Source of the DNA: an uncultured Pelagibacteraceae bacterium
GTDB lineage: Bacteria > Pseudomonadota > Alphaproteobacteria > Pelagibacterales > Pelagibacteraceae
Direction of reading: 5' to 3'
NCBI GenBank assembly: GCA_902592965.1
Contig: CACJGL010000005.1
Location: 1 to 64,000, forward strand
DNA: 64,000 nucleotides
Of this stretch, positions 52,885-63,625 are shown piece by piece. The first letter of the stretch is position 1. The number at the start of each line of letters is the position of its first letter. A program made the position numbers and the translations under genes. The notes beneath the pieces are model-generated. The model was not told where the DNA came from, ran no database searches, and saw nothing but the letters and a program-made list of their open reading frames with translations.

Positions 52885-53886
52885 CTAAAAACCAACTATT
52901 TCTTTTATCTTTTTAACTTTTTTAGATGAAATATTATGTGCTTTTGCTGCGCCATCCTCTAAAATTTGATCTATATAATTTTTATCTGACAGCAATTTTT
53001 GTATTTCTTTTGCTATAGGTGAAAGTTTAGTCACAATTATTTCAGATAGTTTATTTTTTAAATCAGAAAAATTTTTTCCATCAAATTCATTTAATGTATC
53101 AGTGATATTTTGATTACTTAAACTAGAGTAAATACCCATTAAATTTTCTGCTTCAGGTCTACCTTTTAGTTCATCTTCATTCCCAGGCAAAGTATCATTA
53201 TCTGTTTTTGCTTTTTTTATTTTATTAACAATTTGATCTTCAGTATCTGTTAAGTTAATCCTGCTGCCTTCAGCAATATCCGACTTGCTCATTTTTTTTG
53301 TTCCATCTTTTAAACTCATTATTCTTGAAAAATGTTTTTGTATAAGTGGCTCGGGTGGTCTAAGGAAATCTGCACACTTATATTCATTATTAAATTTTTG
53401 AGCTATATCTCTACAAAGTTCTAAATGCTGTTTTTGATCATCTCCAACCGGCACATGAGTAGCATCGTATAAAAGAATATCAGAGGCCATTAGAACTGGA
53501 TAAATATATAAACCAACACTAGCTTTTTCCTTGTCTTTTCCAGCTTTCTCTTTGAATTGTGTCATTCTATTAAGCCATCCCATTCTAGCAATACATCCCA
53601 AAATCCAAGAAACTTCAGAATGTGCAGGAACTAAGGATTGATTAAATATTATACTATTATTTGGATCAATGCCGCTTGCGATAAATGCTGCAGCTGTCTC
53701 TCTAATATTATTTTTTAATTCTATCGGGTCTTGCATCACAGTAATGGCATGAAGATCAACAACACAGAAGATGCAGCTGTTATCTTTATTGTTTTGCAAA
53801 TCAACAAAATTTTTTATTGCACCTATATAATTACCAAGATGTAAATTTCCTGTTGGTTGAACTCCAGAAAAAATTTTTTTTGACAT
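52885..53886 (-). CDS. trpS: Tryptophanyl-tRNA synthetase
   Basis: [27 protein letters not shown]. Confidence 0.97.
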   Translation of the reverse strand: MSKKIFSGVQPTGNLHLGNYIGAIKNFVDLQNNKDNSCIFCVVDLHAITVMQDPIELKNNIRETAAAFIASGIDPNNSIIFNQSLVPAHSEVSWILGCIARMGWLNRMTQFKEKAGKDKEKASVGLYIYPVLMASDILLYDATHVPVGDDQKQHLELCRDIAQKFNNEYKCADFLRPPEPLIQKHFSRIMSLKDGTKKMSKSDIAEGSRINLTDTEDQIVNKIKKAKTDNDTLPGNEDELKGRPEAENLMGIYSSLSNQNITDTLNEFDGKNFSDLKNKLSEIIVTKLSPIAKEIQKLLSDKNYIDQILEDGAAKAHNISSKKVKKIKEIVGF

Positions 53887-53889
53887 ATT

Positions 53890-55416
53890 TTAATAGTTTA
53901 ATTTAATATCAGATATTTTAAAGGCCTTAATGAGTATTGAAATCAACAAATAAAAAGCAAAAATTAAAAGAACTAATAATATAATTGCTAAAAATTTATA
54001 ACTATACGAAAATATAAAATAATTACTAAAATAATTTATTAATATTTTAAATAATCCTAAAGAAATAATATTTGAAATAAATATTTTAAAGAGCTGTGTA
54101 AAAAATGAATTATTAAAATTAAAATAATTTTTATTTAAGACAAATACCATGAGTAAAAATCCATTCAACCATGAAGTAATGGTTGTTGCTATAGGAATTA
54201 TAATAAAACCTATTTTACTAAATAATGATACACTAATAACAATATTCAAAATTACAGAAATTAATGAAAAGTAAAAAGGTGTTTTGGTGTCATTTCTGGC
54301 AAATACAAAACTTGAAAATATTTTTATAATTGAGAATGCAGGTAGACCCAATGCAAAATAAAATAATGCATAAGCTGAATTTTTAACACTTTCTTCGTTA
54401 AAAGATCCATACCCAAAAAGCGCAGAAACAATTTCTTCAGAAGCAAAAATTAATGCAAATGTTGCAGGAATACTTAAAAATAAACTCAACTCTAAAGATT
54501 TATTTTGTAAAATTTCCAATTTAATTTTATTTTTACTCTTAATATGTCTACTGAGGTTGGGTAAAATAATTACACCGATTGCAATACCTGCTATTGCTAA
54601 GTTAATCTGGTATATTCTATCTGCATAATACAAATATGAAACTGCATTTGCTTGAAAAGAAGCAATTATTGTTCCAACTAGTATATTAATTTGAGTAACA
54701 CCAGATGAAAATATACTTGGCAAGAGCTTTTTAAAAAAGAATTTTATTCTGTTATCTATGTGGAAATTGAATTTAAAACTTGGATAAAAATATTTTCTAG
54801 TAAAAATGATTAAAAATATAAACTGTACAATTCCTGCAAATGTTATTGCATAACTTAGATAATAAACTAAACCAGTGTCATTTTTTATAAAAAGGAAACA
54901 TATTATTAATATTATATTTAAAAAGAGTGGAGCAGCTGCAGCAGCAGCAAATTTATTGTGAGAGTTTAAAATTGCTGAAAAAAAGGAAGCTATGCTTATA
55001 AAAAATAAAAAAGGGAAAGTAATTCTTGTTAAATCAACTGCTAATTTAAACTTTTCACCTAAATCTGAAAAGCCAGGTGCAATCAATTTTATAAAGGTTG
55101 GCATAAAAATCTCAACTAGTATTGTTAAACTTAAAAGTGCTAAGACCAATAAATTAAATACCGAGTTTGCAAATTTTTGAGCTTTTCTTTTACTGGACAG
55201 AAGTTCCGATGTATAAGATGGAACAAATGCTGCATTAAAAGTACCTTCTGCAAATAATCTTCTAAATGTGTTTGGTATTCTAAATGCAACGAAGAATGCA
55301 TCAGCAATTGGTCCCGAACCAAGATAAATGGCTATAAAAAAGTCTCTAATGTATCCTAAAATTCTGCTTAGTATAACAAACAGACTAAATGTGCCTGTTG
55401 ACTTAATTAAATTCAT
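53890..55416 (-). CDS. murJ: Lipid II flippase MurJ (MviN)
   Basis: FFIAIYLGSGPIADAFFVAFRIPNTFRRLFAEGTFNAAFVPSYT. Confidence 0.96.
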   Translation of the reverse strand: MNLIKSTGTFSLFVILSRILGYIRDFFIAIYLGSGPIADAFFVAFRIPNTFRRLFAEGTFNAAFVPSYTSELLSSKRKAQKFANSVFNLLVLALLSLTILVEIFMPTFIKLIAPGFSDLGEKFKLAVDLTRITFPFLFFISIASFFSAILNSHNKFAAAAAAPLFLNIILIICFLFIKNDTGLVYYLSYAITFAGIVQFIFLIIFTRKYFYPSFKFNFHIDNRIKFFFKKLLPSIFSSGVTQINILVGTIIASFQANAVSYLYYADRIYQINLAIAGIAIGVIILPNLSRHIKSKNKIKLEILQNKSLELSLFLSIPATFALIFASEEIVSALFGYGSFNEESVKNSAYALFYFALGLPAFSIIKIFSSFVFARNDTKTPFYFSLISVILNIVISVSLFSKIGFIIIPIATTITSWLNGFLLMVFVLNKNYFNFNNSFFTQLFKIFISNIISLGLFKILINYFSNYFIFSYSYKFLAIILLVLLIFAFYLLISILIKAFKISDIKLNY

Positions 55417-55459
55417 AAATCATATTAGTAACTTAATCCTTTTGTATATCTAACAAATA

Positions 55460-57748
55460 ATGAAAAAAAACAAAATTGAACATTATTCTGATAAAGAAGC
55501 TTTAGATTTTCATACTAATGATAAATCTGGCAAAATAGAGATTGTTTCATCTAAACCTGTAACTACAAAAAGAGATCTAGCTTTAGCTTATTCTCCTGGA
55601 GTTGCGGCTCCTGTAAAAGCAATAGCTGGCAACCCTGAATTAGCATATGAATATACAACTAAAGGAAACCTAGTTGCAGTAATTAGTAATGGATCAGCAA
55701 TATTGGGGCTAGGAAACTTGGGTGCTATAGCATCAAAACCGGTTATGGAAGGAAAAGCTGTTCTATTTAAAAGATTTGCAGATATTGACTCTATAGATTT
55801 AGAAATAGACTCAGAGGATACAAAAGAGATAATTAATTCCATAAAAAATATAGCAAAAAGTTTTGGTGGCATAAATCTTGAGGATATTGCAGCTCCAAAC
55901 TGTTTTATAATTGAAGAAGAATTAAAAAAAATTTTAGATATTCCTGTATTTCATGACGATCAACATGGGACAGCAATTATAACAACAGCTGCATTAATTA
56001 ACGCAGTGGATATTGCAAAAAAGAACTTAGACAAAATTAAAATAGTTATAAATGGTGCAGGCGCTGCAGCTATGGCATGTGCAAAATTATTTAGAAGCAC
56101 TGGTATTCCAAAAAATAACATAAAAATGTTGGATTCAAAAGGAGTTATAAATAAAAATAGAAAAGACATTAATTCTTGGAAAAAAGAGTTTGCAGTTGAA
56201 ACAAAAGATAAAAGTTTAGATGACGCTATGAAAAATGCAGATGTATTTTTAGGATTATCTGCTGCCGGCGTTGTTAAAAAAAGTATGGTTAAAAAAATGG
56301 CAAAAAAACCAATTATATTTGCCTGCGCAAATCCAGATCCTGAGATAAAACCAGAAGACATTGAAGATGTCAGGAATGATGCAATAATTGCAACAGGCAG
56401 ATCTGATTATCCAAACCAAGTAAATAACTTAATTGGATTTCCATATATATTTAGGGGAGCATTGGATGTTAGAGCAAAAACTATAAATGAAGAAATGAAA
56501 GTTGCAGCAGCTAATGCTATTGCATCACTTGCAAGAGAATTTGTACCTGATGAAGTTGCCGCTGCAATGGGTGGAGAAAGACCGAATTATGGAAAAGAAT
56601 ACATCATACCATCTACATTTGACCCAAGACTTATAAGTGTAATACCGGTGGCTGTAGCAAAAGCTGCTATAAAATCTGGAGTTGCTAGAAAAAAAATAGA
56701 AAATTTTGAACAATATGCTGAGCAACTTAAACAAAGGTTAGACCCATCTGTCACAATTATGCAAGGAATAAATAATCAGATCAAAAAAACAAATAAAAAA
56801 GTTGTCTTTGCAGACGGTGAAGATGAAAATACATTAAAAGCTGCAATAGCATTTAAAAATAGTGGACTAGGCACGCCTATTTTGGTCGCTAAAGAAAAAG
56901 TAGTTAAAGAAAAGCTTAAAGAGATTGGTTACGGAGAAAACTTTGATATTGAAATTGTAAACTCTACTTTAAGTGAAAAAAGAAAAAAATATGTGAATTA
57001 TTTGTTTAAAAAACTACAGAGGAAAGAAGGCCTACTAGAGAGAGATTGTGATAAAATGGTAAGAAATGATAGAGTTATTTGGGGATCGTGTATGGTAGCT
57101 TGTGGAGATGCTGATGCAATGGTTACAGGAAATTCGAGAAGGTATGGGCAATCTCTTGATAAAGTAAAAAAAGTCATAGATGCTAGACCGGGAGAAATTA
57201 TGTTTGGATTGAACATGATTGTAAATAAGGGCAAAACAGTTTTTATTGCAGATACAAGTGTTCATGAATATCCAACATCTGAACAACTTTCTGAAATAGC
57301 TATTTCTGCATCTAGAGTAGCAAAATTATTTGGTTTTGAACCAAAAGTTGCTTTTCTTTCACACTCAACATTTGGTCAACCGATCACAGCTAGAACTAAA
57401 CATATAAGAGATGCAGTGGAAATTTTAAAAAATAAAAAGGTTAATTTTAAGTTTGATGGAGACATGCAGCCCGATGTGGCCTTAAGTGATGAATATAAAG
57501 ATCTTTACCCATTCTCTGAGATTGTTGGTAATGCAAATATATTAATTATGCCTGGGCAACATAGTGCTGCAATAACTTATAAAATAATGAAAACTTTAGG
57601 TGGGGCTAAAGTTATTGGACCACTGTTAATCGGTCTAGGTCAGGCAATTGAAATTGCACCATTAAGATCATCAACATCTGACATATTAAATTTAGCATCT
57701 GTTGCGGCATATTCAGCAGGTGTGATTAATTACAAAAAACCTAATTAG
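55460..57748 (+). CDS. maeB: NADP-dependent malic enzyme with phosphotransacetylase-like C-terminal domain
   Basis: KRDLALAYSPGVAAPVKAI, FHDDQHGTAIITTAAL, C-terminal PTA-like domain (LPGQHSAAITYKIMK). Confidence 0.95.
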   Translation: MKKNKIEHYSDKEALDFHTNDKSGKIEIVSSKPVTTKRDLALAYSPGVAAPVKAIAGNPELAYEYTTKGNLVAVISNGSAILGLGNLGAIASKPVMEGKAVLFKRFADIDSIDLEIDSEDTKEIINSIKNIAKSFGGINLEDIAAPNCFIIEEELKKILDIPVFHDDQHGTAIITTAALINAVDIAKKNLDKIKIVINGAGAAAMACAKLFRSTGIPKNNIKMLDSKGVINKNRKDINSWKKEFAVETKDKSLDDAMKNADVFLGLSAAGVVKKSMVKKMAKKPIIFACANPDPEIKPEDIEDVRNDAIIATGRSDYPNQVNNLIGFPYIFRGALDVRAKTINEEMKVAAANAIASLAREFVPDEVAAAMGGERPNYGKEYIIPSTFDPRLISVIPVAVAKAAIKSGVARKKIENFEQYAEQLKQRLDPSVTIMQGINNQIKKTNKKVVFADGEDENTLKAAIAFKNSGLGTPILVAKEKVVKEKLKEIGYGENFDIEIVNSTLSEKRKKYVNYLFKKLQRKEGLLERDCDKMVRNDRVIWGSCMVACGDADAMVTGNSRRYGQSLDKVKKVIDARPGEIMFGLNMIVNKGKTVFIADTSVHEYPTSEQLSEIAISASRVAKLFGFEPKVAFLSHSTFGQPITARTKHIRDAVEILKNKKVNFKFDGDMQPDVALSDEYKDLYPFSEIVGNANILIMPGQHSAAITYKIMKTLGGAKVIGPLLIGLGQAIEIAPLRSSTSDILNLASVAAYSAGVINYKKPN

Positions 57749-58338
57749 TTTTTTACTACTCTTAAGTCCTCAACTAAAAAAATGCTTGTAACTACATCTT
57801 CAACATCAAGCACTTGTTTGGCTTCGTTTATAACTTCAGCTCTTTCTTCTTCATCTTGAGATATGCCATAAACATAAATTATTTTTTTATAAGTATCTAT
57901 GTCATAATTTGCAGCTTTTATTTTTTTATTAGTTATAAATGCTGTTCGTAACTGAGAAGTTATCAAAACATCTTTTGCAGTCTGCTTAAAGTTAAATTTT
58001 TCTTTAATTTTCAAATCATTTTTAACTGACCTTGCCCCTTTTATTTCCCAACCCAATTTTGTAATTTTTAGTTTTTCTTCTACAGTGTTCACTTTACCTG
58101 TTATGAATATTCTGCCGTCCAAAACTCTAGTCTTAACACTTATTAAATACCCTTTATCCATTAATATTAATTTTGCTCTTAAATTTTTTTGCATTAAAGA
58201 GTCATCGATCTGTGTGCCTATTGTTCTTGGATCCATTGCTATAGAAACTCCAGTGCCTAAGAGACCAGTTGAAGAGTAACCAATACAGCCCGATATAAAT
58301 ATAAATAATAATATGAGTATAAAATTTTTAAGTTTCAT
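57745..58338 (-). CDS. BON-domain lipoprotein (YraP-like)
   Basis: Lipobox FISGCIGY; two BON-type repeats; downstream of rsmI as yraP is in E. coli. Confidence 0.8.
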   Translation of the reverse strand: MKLKNFILILLFIFISGCIGYSSTGLLGTGVSIAMDPRTIGTQIDDSLMQKNLRAKLILMDKGYLISVKTRVLDGRIFITGKVNTVEEKLKITKLGWEIKGARSVKNDLKIKEKFNFKQTAKDVLITSQLRTAFITNKKIKAANYDIDTYKKIIYVYGISQDEEERAEVINEAKQVLDVEDVVTSIFLVEDLRVVKN

Positions 58339-59187
58339 TTTTTTTATTCAAACAATAATCATAAATAATTTTTTTTGATATTTTATTTTCAATATTTATT
58401 TTTGATGTTATATCTTTAATTGACATTTTTTTTAAAAGTTTATCAATTTTTTTTTTAACTGATTCTTCAATTACTTGTAACCTATTTTGTGAGTTTAAAT
58501 TCTCTGATATAACAATAGTCAACTCACCTTTTTCAGATATTTTAATATTGTTAAGATTTTTTACCTTATCTCTAATATAATCCTCATGTAATTTTGTCAT
58601 TTCTCTGGCGATTAAAATATCTCTATCATTAAAATGTTTTTGAATATGAGATGTGATTTTTTTTATTTTTTTAGGTGATATAAAAAATATTATTGAGCAA
58701 TTTAATTTTGAAACTTTTTTAAAAAGTTTATCAATATGAAATTTTTTTTTCAGGTAAAAAGCCACAAAAAAAGAAATTATTTGAAAAACCACTTATAGAA
58801 AAAGCGGCTGTAGCTGCTGATGGTCCTGGCACTGGGAATATATCTATTTTATTCTTTATGCATTCATTTATTAAAATTTTACCTGGATCAGAAATTGAAG
58901 GTGTGCCAGCATCAGAAATAACAGAAATTATTTTATTTTTTTTTTAATAAATTTAAAACATTGTTAACATTTTTTTTTTCATTAAATTTATGATTTGATA
59001 ATAATTTAGTTTTAATATTAAACTTTGACAATAATTTACTCGAAACTCTTGTGTCTTCTGACAAAATTAAGTCTGATTTATTAAGAATATATATACCTCT
59101 AAAGGAAATATCACCTAAATTACCTATTGGTGTTGAAACACAATATAGCCCAGGTTTTAAAATATCATTTAATTCTAAATTATACAT
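58328..59187 (-). pseudogene. rsmI: 16S rRNA 2'-O-ribose methyltransferase RsmI, interrupted by two poly(A) frameshifts
   Basis: N-part GLYCVSTPIGNLGDISFRG (ORF 58933-59187), untracked middle NKIISVISDAGTPSISDPGKILINECIKNKIDIFPVPGPSAATAAFSISGFSNNFFFCGFLPEK, C-part ORF 58328-58792. Breaks at T10 (58936-58945) and T9 (58742-58750) on the + strand. Confidence 0.85.
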
Positions 59188-59196
59188 TTAAAGACT

Positions 59197-60348
59197 ATGA
59201 AGAGATTTTATATCATAATATTCAAAGTTTTTCTTATTATCGTTTTAAGTACTTATAAGGCTACATCAGATGAGAGAATTAAAATAGGTTTAATAGTGCC
59301 TTTATCAGGTGAATATTCTTATATTGGTAAATCAATTCTTAAATCAACTAGAATGGCATTGAATAAAATTGACGATAAAAGAATTACAGTAATACCTAAG
59401 GATACCAAAGCAAATCCAATAGATACACTAAAAGTATCAAAAGAGCTTTACAATAAAGGTGTAAAAATAATTATTGGACCTGTGTTCAACGAAAGCAACA
59501 AGTATTTAGACGAATTAGATGAATTAACATTTTTATCTTTTACAAATAAAATTAGAAATAATCCAAAAAATGTAATTTCTGGAGGAGTAAATGCAATATC
59601 TCAGTTAAATACAATTAAAAAATATTTGAGCAAGAATAATTTAAAAAATACAATATTTTTGATACCTGAAACAGACTATAAAAGAGAAATAGAAGAAGCC
59701 ATTGGGAAGTCTAATTTACTGTTTAAAGAAAAATTTATTTACAGCAAAGATCCAACATTACTAACAAAACAAATAGAAGATTTAACAAGATATCAACAAA
59801 GAAAAAAAAATTTAGAAAACGAAATTAAAAGAATTGAAAACTCAAATACTTTAAATAAAAAAAAAAAATTAGATGAATTAAAAAAAAAGGACACTTTAGG
59901 CTTTATCAATTTTGACTCAGTCATAATTGCAGATTTTAGTGAAAGTCTAAAAAGTGTTGCAACATCTTTATTATATACTGATGTATCCTCGGAAAGGATA
60001 AAATACATTACAATGAACCAATGGTTTGATGAAAGTCTTTTAAAAGAAACCTCATTACAACCAATGTATTTCCCATCAATAAATAAGGGTAATTTTGAAA
60101 TATTCCAGAAAGACTATATTGAAAACTTCAAATCTGTACCAAACCAAATTTCTTTTTTAAGTTATGATCTTATTGGATTAGTTTATTACTTATTAATAAA
60201 CAATGATCTTAAGACTGATGAAAATTTATTTTTTAAGAAAAATAAATTTAAAGGTAAAATAGGTATCTTTGAGATAAATAAAAAAACAATCACACATCAA
60301 TTAAACTTTTATGAAATAAAGGAAAATAATTTTAAAGAAATTTTCTAA
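59197..60348 (+). CDS. Penicillin-binding protein activator / LppC-like periplasmic-binding-fold protein
   Basis: Signal peptide, KIGLIVPLSGEYSYIGKSILKSTRMALNKI; divergent from rsmI as lpoA is in E. coli. Confidence 0.75.
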   Translation: MKRFYIIIFKVFLIIVLSTYKATSDERIKIGLIVPLSGEYSYIGKSILKSTRMALNKIDDKRITVIPKDTKANPIDTLKVSKELYNKGVKIIIGPVFNESNKYLDELDELTFLSFTNKIRNNPKNVISGGVNAISQLNTIKKYLSKNNLKNTIFLIPETDYKREIEEAIGKSNLLFKEKFIYSKDPTLLTKQIEDLTRYQQRKKNLENEIKRIENSNTLNKKKKLDELKKKDTLGFINFDSVIIADFSESLKSVATSLLYTDVSSERIKYITMNQWFDESLLKETSLQPMYFPSINKGNFEIFQKDYIENFKSVPNQISFLSYDLIGLVYYLLINNDLKTDENLFFKKNKFKGKIGIFEINKKTITHQLNFYEIKENNFKEIF

Positions 60349-60934
60349 TTTTTTTGAAAGCTCTCGATCGATGGTCATTCCTAAATTTTAATTTTTGATT
60401 CATTTGACCAAATGTTAATTTTTTATTTTCAGGAATAAAAATTGGATCATAGCCAAAACCTTTATTTCCAATTTTTTTTTTAGAAATTCTTCCATTAACA
60501 ATTCCTAGTGATTGAATGGGTTTTTTTTTTATTCCATAAACAGTTAAAGCACAAATAAATCTAGCTTTAACTTTTTTTGACTTCCAGTTTTTGTCTAGTC
60601 TCGAAAGCTTTTTATAAACCTTGGAAATTGCCAAATTAAAATCCCCCTTTTTTCCACCCCATCTTGCTGAATAAATACCCGGCTGATTGTTTAACATTTC
60701 AACTTCAAGCCCAGAATCATCTGCTATACATATTTTTTTTGTTTTTATTGAAAAATATTTAGCTTTGATTAAAGAATTTTTCAAAAAAGTATCACCATTT
60801 TCTTTTGGGCTTTTGAGACTGTAGTCTTTTGGAGAAGTGATATTGTAGTATTTGGGCAGTAAATCTCTAATTTCTTTAATTTTTCCTTCATTATTTGACC
60901 CTACTACTATTTCTTTTATTTTTTTTTTTAACAT
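60332..60934 (-). CDS. rdgB: XTP/dITP diphosphatase (RdgB/HAM1)
   Basis: VVGSNNEGKIKEIRDLL, IADDSGLEVEMLNNQPGIYSARW, GFGYDPIFIP. Confidence 0.95.
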   Translation of the reverse strand: MLKKKIKEIVVGSNNEGKIKEIRDLLPKYYNITSPKDYSLKSPKENGDTFLKNSLIKAKYFSIKTKKICIADDSGLEVEMLNNQPGIYSARWGGKKGDFNLAISKVYKKLSRLDKNWKSKKVKARFICALTVYGIKKKPIQSLGIVNGRISKKKIGNKGFGYDPIFIPENKKLTFGQMNQKLKFRNDHRSRAFKKIRKFL

Positions 60935-60970
60935 CTAGAAATTCATGAATTTCTTACCATATAGATCTTA

Positions 60971-61613
60971 ATGGAAAAAGAAAAATTACCAAATAAAGAA
61001 GATCCAAATTTAAAAGAAGAAAATTCGGAGCTAAGTTTAGACAAAAATGATCCAAAAGAGACTGAAGAGAAAGAAGAACAGCTTTCACCTGAAGATGAAA
61101 TTGCAAATCTCAAAGATAAAATTGCTAGAACATTTGCTGAAATGGAAAATCAGAGAAGAAGGTTTGAAAAAGAAAAAGATGAAGCTTTTGAATATGGCGG
61201 ATATTCATTTGCAAGAGAAACTCTTAATCTTCTAGATAATTTAGAGAGATCAAAACAAACTCTAGAAAATGATGAAACTATAAAAGATAAAGACACACTA
61301 AAAAAATTGATAGAGCATATTGATATTATCAACAAAGATATGATTTCAATTTTCAAAAAAAAACAATATTGAGCCAATTAAAGCACTTAATGAAAAACTA
61401 GATCCAAATTTACATCAAGCTATGATGGAAGTTGAGGATAATTCCAAGGATCAAGGTACAATTGTTCAAGAAATTCAAAAAGGTTTTATGATGAAGGATA
61501 GGTTGCTAAGACCCTCCCTGGTAGCTGTATCTAAAAAAATTGAAGAAAAGCATGAAGAAAAGCTGAATTACCAAAAAAACCATAAAAATCATGAAAAAGA
61601 GGCTAAAAATTAA
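60971..61613 (+). pseudogene. grpE: GrpE nucleotide exchange factor, interrupted by one poly(A) frameshift
   Basis: N-part ORF 60971-61372 stops after KKKQY; the other frame continues KNNIEPIKALNEKLDPNLHQAMMEVEDNSKDQGTIVQEIQKGFMMKDRLLRPSLVAVSKK. Break at A9 61355-61363. Confidence 0.88.
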
Positions 61614-61674
61614 TTATTTATTATGGTTGTAGTTGTAAAATTAACACTTATATGAGCACCAATCAGGATAATTT

Positions 61675-63597
61675 ATGAGCAAAGTTATAGGAATAGATTT
61701 AGGTACAACAAATTCTTGCGTTGCAGTTATGGAAGGAACGCAAGCAAAAGTTTTAGAGAATTCGGAAGGTGCAAGAACCACACCTTCAGTTGTAGCATTT
61801 ACAGATGAGGGAGAAAAATTAATTGGTCAACCAGCAAAAAGGCAAGCTGTCACAAATCCAGAGAATACTATATTCGCAGTTAAAAGATTAATTGGAAGAA
61901 ATTTTGATGATCCAACAGTCAAGAAAGACGTTGAGACTGCTCCTTTTAAAATAGTTAATTCAGATAAAGGCGATGCTTGGATTGAAGCGAAAGGTCAGAA
62001 ATATTCACCATCTCAAATATCAGCTTTCACACTTCAAAAAATGAAAGAAACGGCTGAAAAATATTTAGGTTCAGAAGTTAAACAAGCAGTAATTACTGTT
62101 CCAGCTTATTTTAATGATGCTCAAAGGCAAGCAACAAAAGATGCAGGTAAAATAGCAGGTCTTGAAGTTTTAAGAATTATAAATGAACCAACTGCAGCTT
62201 CTTTAGCATACGGTTTAGATAAAAAAGCTAGTAAGAAAATTGCAGTCTATGATTTAGGTGGAGGAACATTTGATGTTTCAATTCTTGAATTAGGTGATGG
62301 TGTATTTGAAGTAAAATCTACTAATGGGGATACATTTTTAGGTGGAGAAGATTTTGACAATGCAATAGTTGATTACCTGCTATCAGAATTCAAAAAAGAA
62401 AATGGTATTGATTTAAAATCTGATAAATTAGCATTGCAAAGACTTAAAGAAGCTGCTGAAAAAGCAAAAATAGAATTATCATCAGCAACACAAACTGAGA
62501 TAAATCTTCCTTTTATTACTGCTGATAAAACTGGACCAAAACACATTAACTTGAAAATGACTAGAGCTAAATTAGAGGCATTAGTAGAAGATCTAATTTC
62601 AAGAACTATACCGCCTTGCAAAACTGCACTTAAAGATGCAGGTTTATCTGCAAGTGATGTGGATGAAATAGTATTAGTTGGTGGTATGACTAGAATGCCA
62701 AAAGTTATTGAAGAAGTAAAAAATTTTTTTGGAAAAGAACCTAATAAATCAGTAAATCCTGATGAAGTTGTTGCTATGGGTGCAGCAATTCAAGCTGGAG
62801 TACTACAAGGTGATGTAAAAGATGTGTTACTTTTAGATGTAACTCCTTTATCTTTAGGAATAGAAACATTAGGTGGTGTATCTACAAAACTTATAGACAA
62901 AAATACAACAATACCCACAAAAAAGAGCCAAGTATTTTCAACTGCTGAAGATAACCAACCAGCTGTATCAATTAGAGTTCTTCAGGGTGAAAGGGAAATG
63001 GCATCAGATAATAAAGTTTTAGGTAATTTTGAACTAGTTGGAATTGCTCCAGCACCAAGAGGTGTCCCACAAATTGAAGTAACTTTTGATATAGATGCCA
63101 ACGGTATAGTAAATGTATCGGCCAAAGATAAAGGAACTGGTAAAGAGCAAAAAATTCAAATTCAGGCATCTGGAGGATTGAGTGATGAAGAAATTAATCA
63201 AATGGTAAAGGATGCAGAGTCCAATAAAGAAGAAGATAAGAAGAAAAGAGAAGCTGTCGATGCAAGAAATCAAGCTGATACATTGATTCATTCAACCGAA
63301 AAGAATTTGAAAGAACATGGAAGTAAAGTTTCAGATGCAGATAAAAAGGCTATTGAGGACGCATCAGCAAATTTAAGAAATGCCCTTAAAGGTACTGATG
63401 TTGAAGAAATTAAAAAGAAAACACAAGATTTAGTTCAGGCATCAATGAAATTAGGTGAAGCAATCTATAAATCTCAACAAAGTGCAAAACCTGAAGATGC
63501 TCCAAAAGACGCAAAGAAAGAAGATACAAAAGACGATAACGTTGTTGATGCAGATTTTGAAGAAGTAAAAGACGAGAATAAAGAAAAAAGCGCCTAA
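61675..63597 (+). CDS. dnaK: Chaperone DnaK (Hsp70)
   Basis: [52 protein letters not shown]. Confidence 0.98.
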   Translation: MSKVIGIDLGTTNSCVAVMEGTQAKVLENSEGARTTPSVVAFTDEGEKLIGQPAKRQAVTNPENTIFAVKRLIGRNFDDPTVKKDVETAPFKIVNSDKGDAWIEAKGQKYSPSQISAFTLQKMKETAEKYLGSEVKQAVITVPAYFNDAQRQATKDAGKIAGLEVLRIINEPTAASLAYGLDKKASKKIAVYDLGGGTFDVSILELGDGVFEVKSTNGDTFLGGEDFDNAIVDYLLSEFKKENGIDLKSDKLALQRLKEAAEKAKIELSSATQTEINLPFITADKTGPKHINLKMTRAKLEALVEDLISRTIPPCKTALKDAGLSASDVDEIVLVGGMTRMPKVIEEVKNFFGKEPNKSVNPDEVVAMGAAIQAGVLQGDVKDVLLLDVTPLSLGIETLGGVSTKLIDKNTTIPTKKSQVFSTAEDNQPAVSIRVLQGEREMASDNKVLGNFELVGIAPAPRGVPQIEVTFDIDANGIVNVSAKDKGTGKEQKIQIQASGGLSDEEINQMVKDAESNKEEDKKKREAVDARNQADTLIHSTEKNLKEHGSKVSDADKKAIEDASANLRNALKGTDVEEIKKKTQDLVQASMKLGEAIYKSQQSAKPEDAPKDAKKEDTKDDNVVDADFEEVKDENKEKSA

Positions 63598-63625
63598 CAA
63601 AACAACTGTTTGTCTATAACATGTT

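Noticed and set aside
55960-57286. Several minus-strand ORFs opposite maeB
   Set aside because: Antisense shadow ORFs over a well-supported malic enzyme gene.
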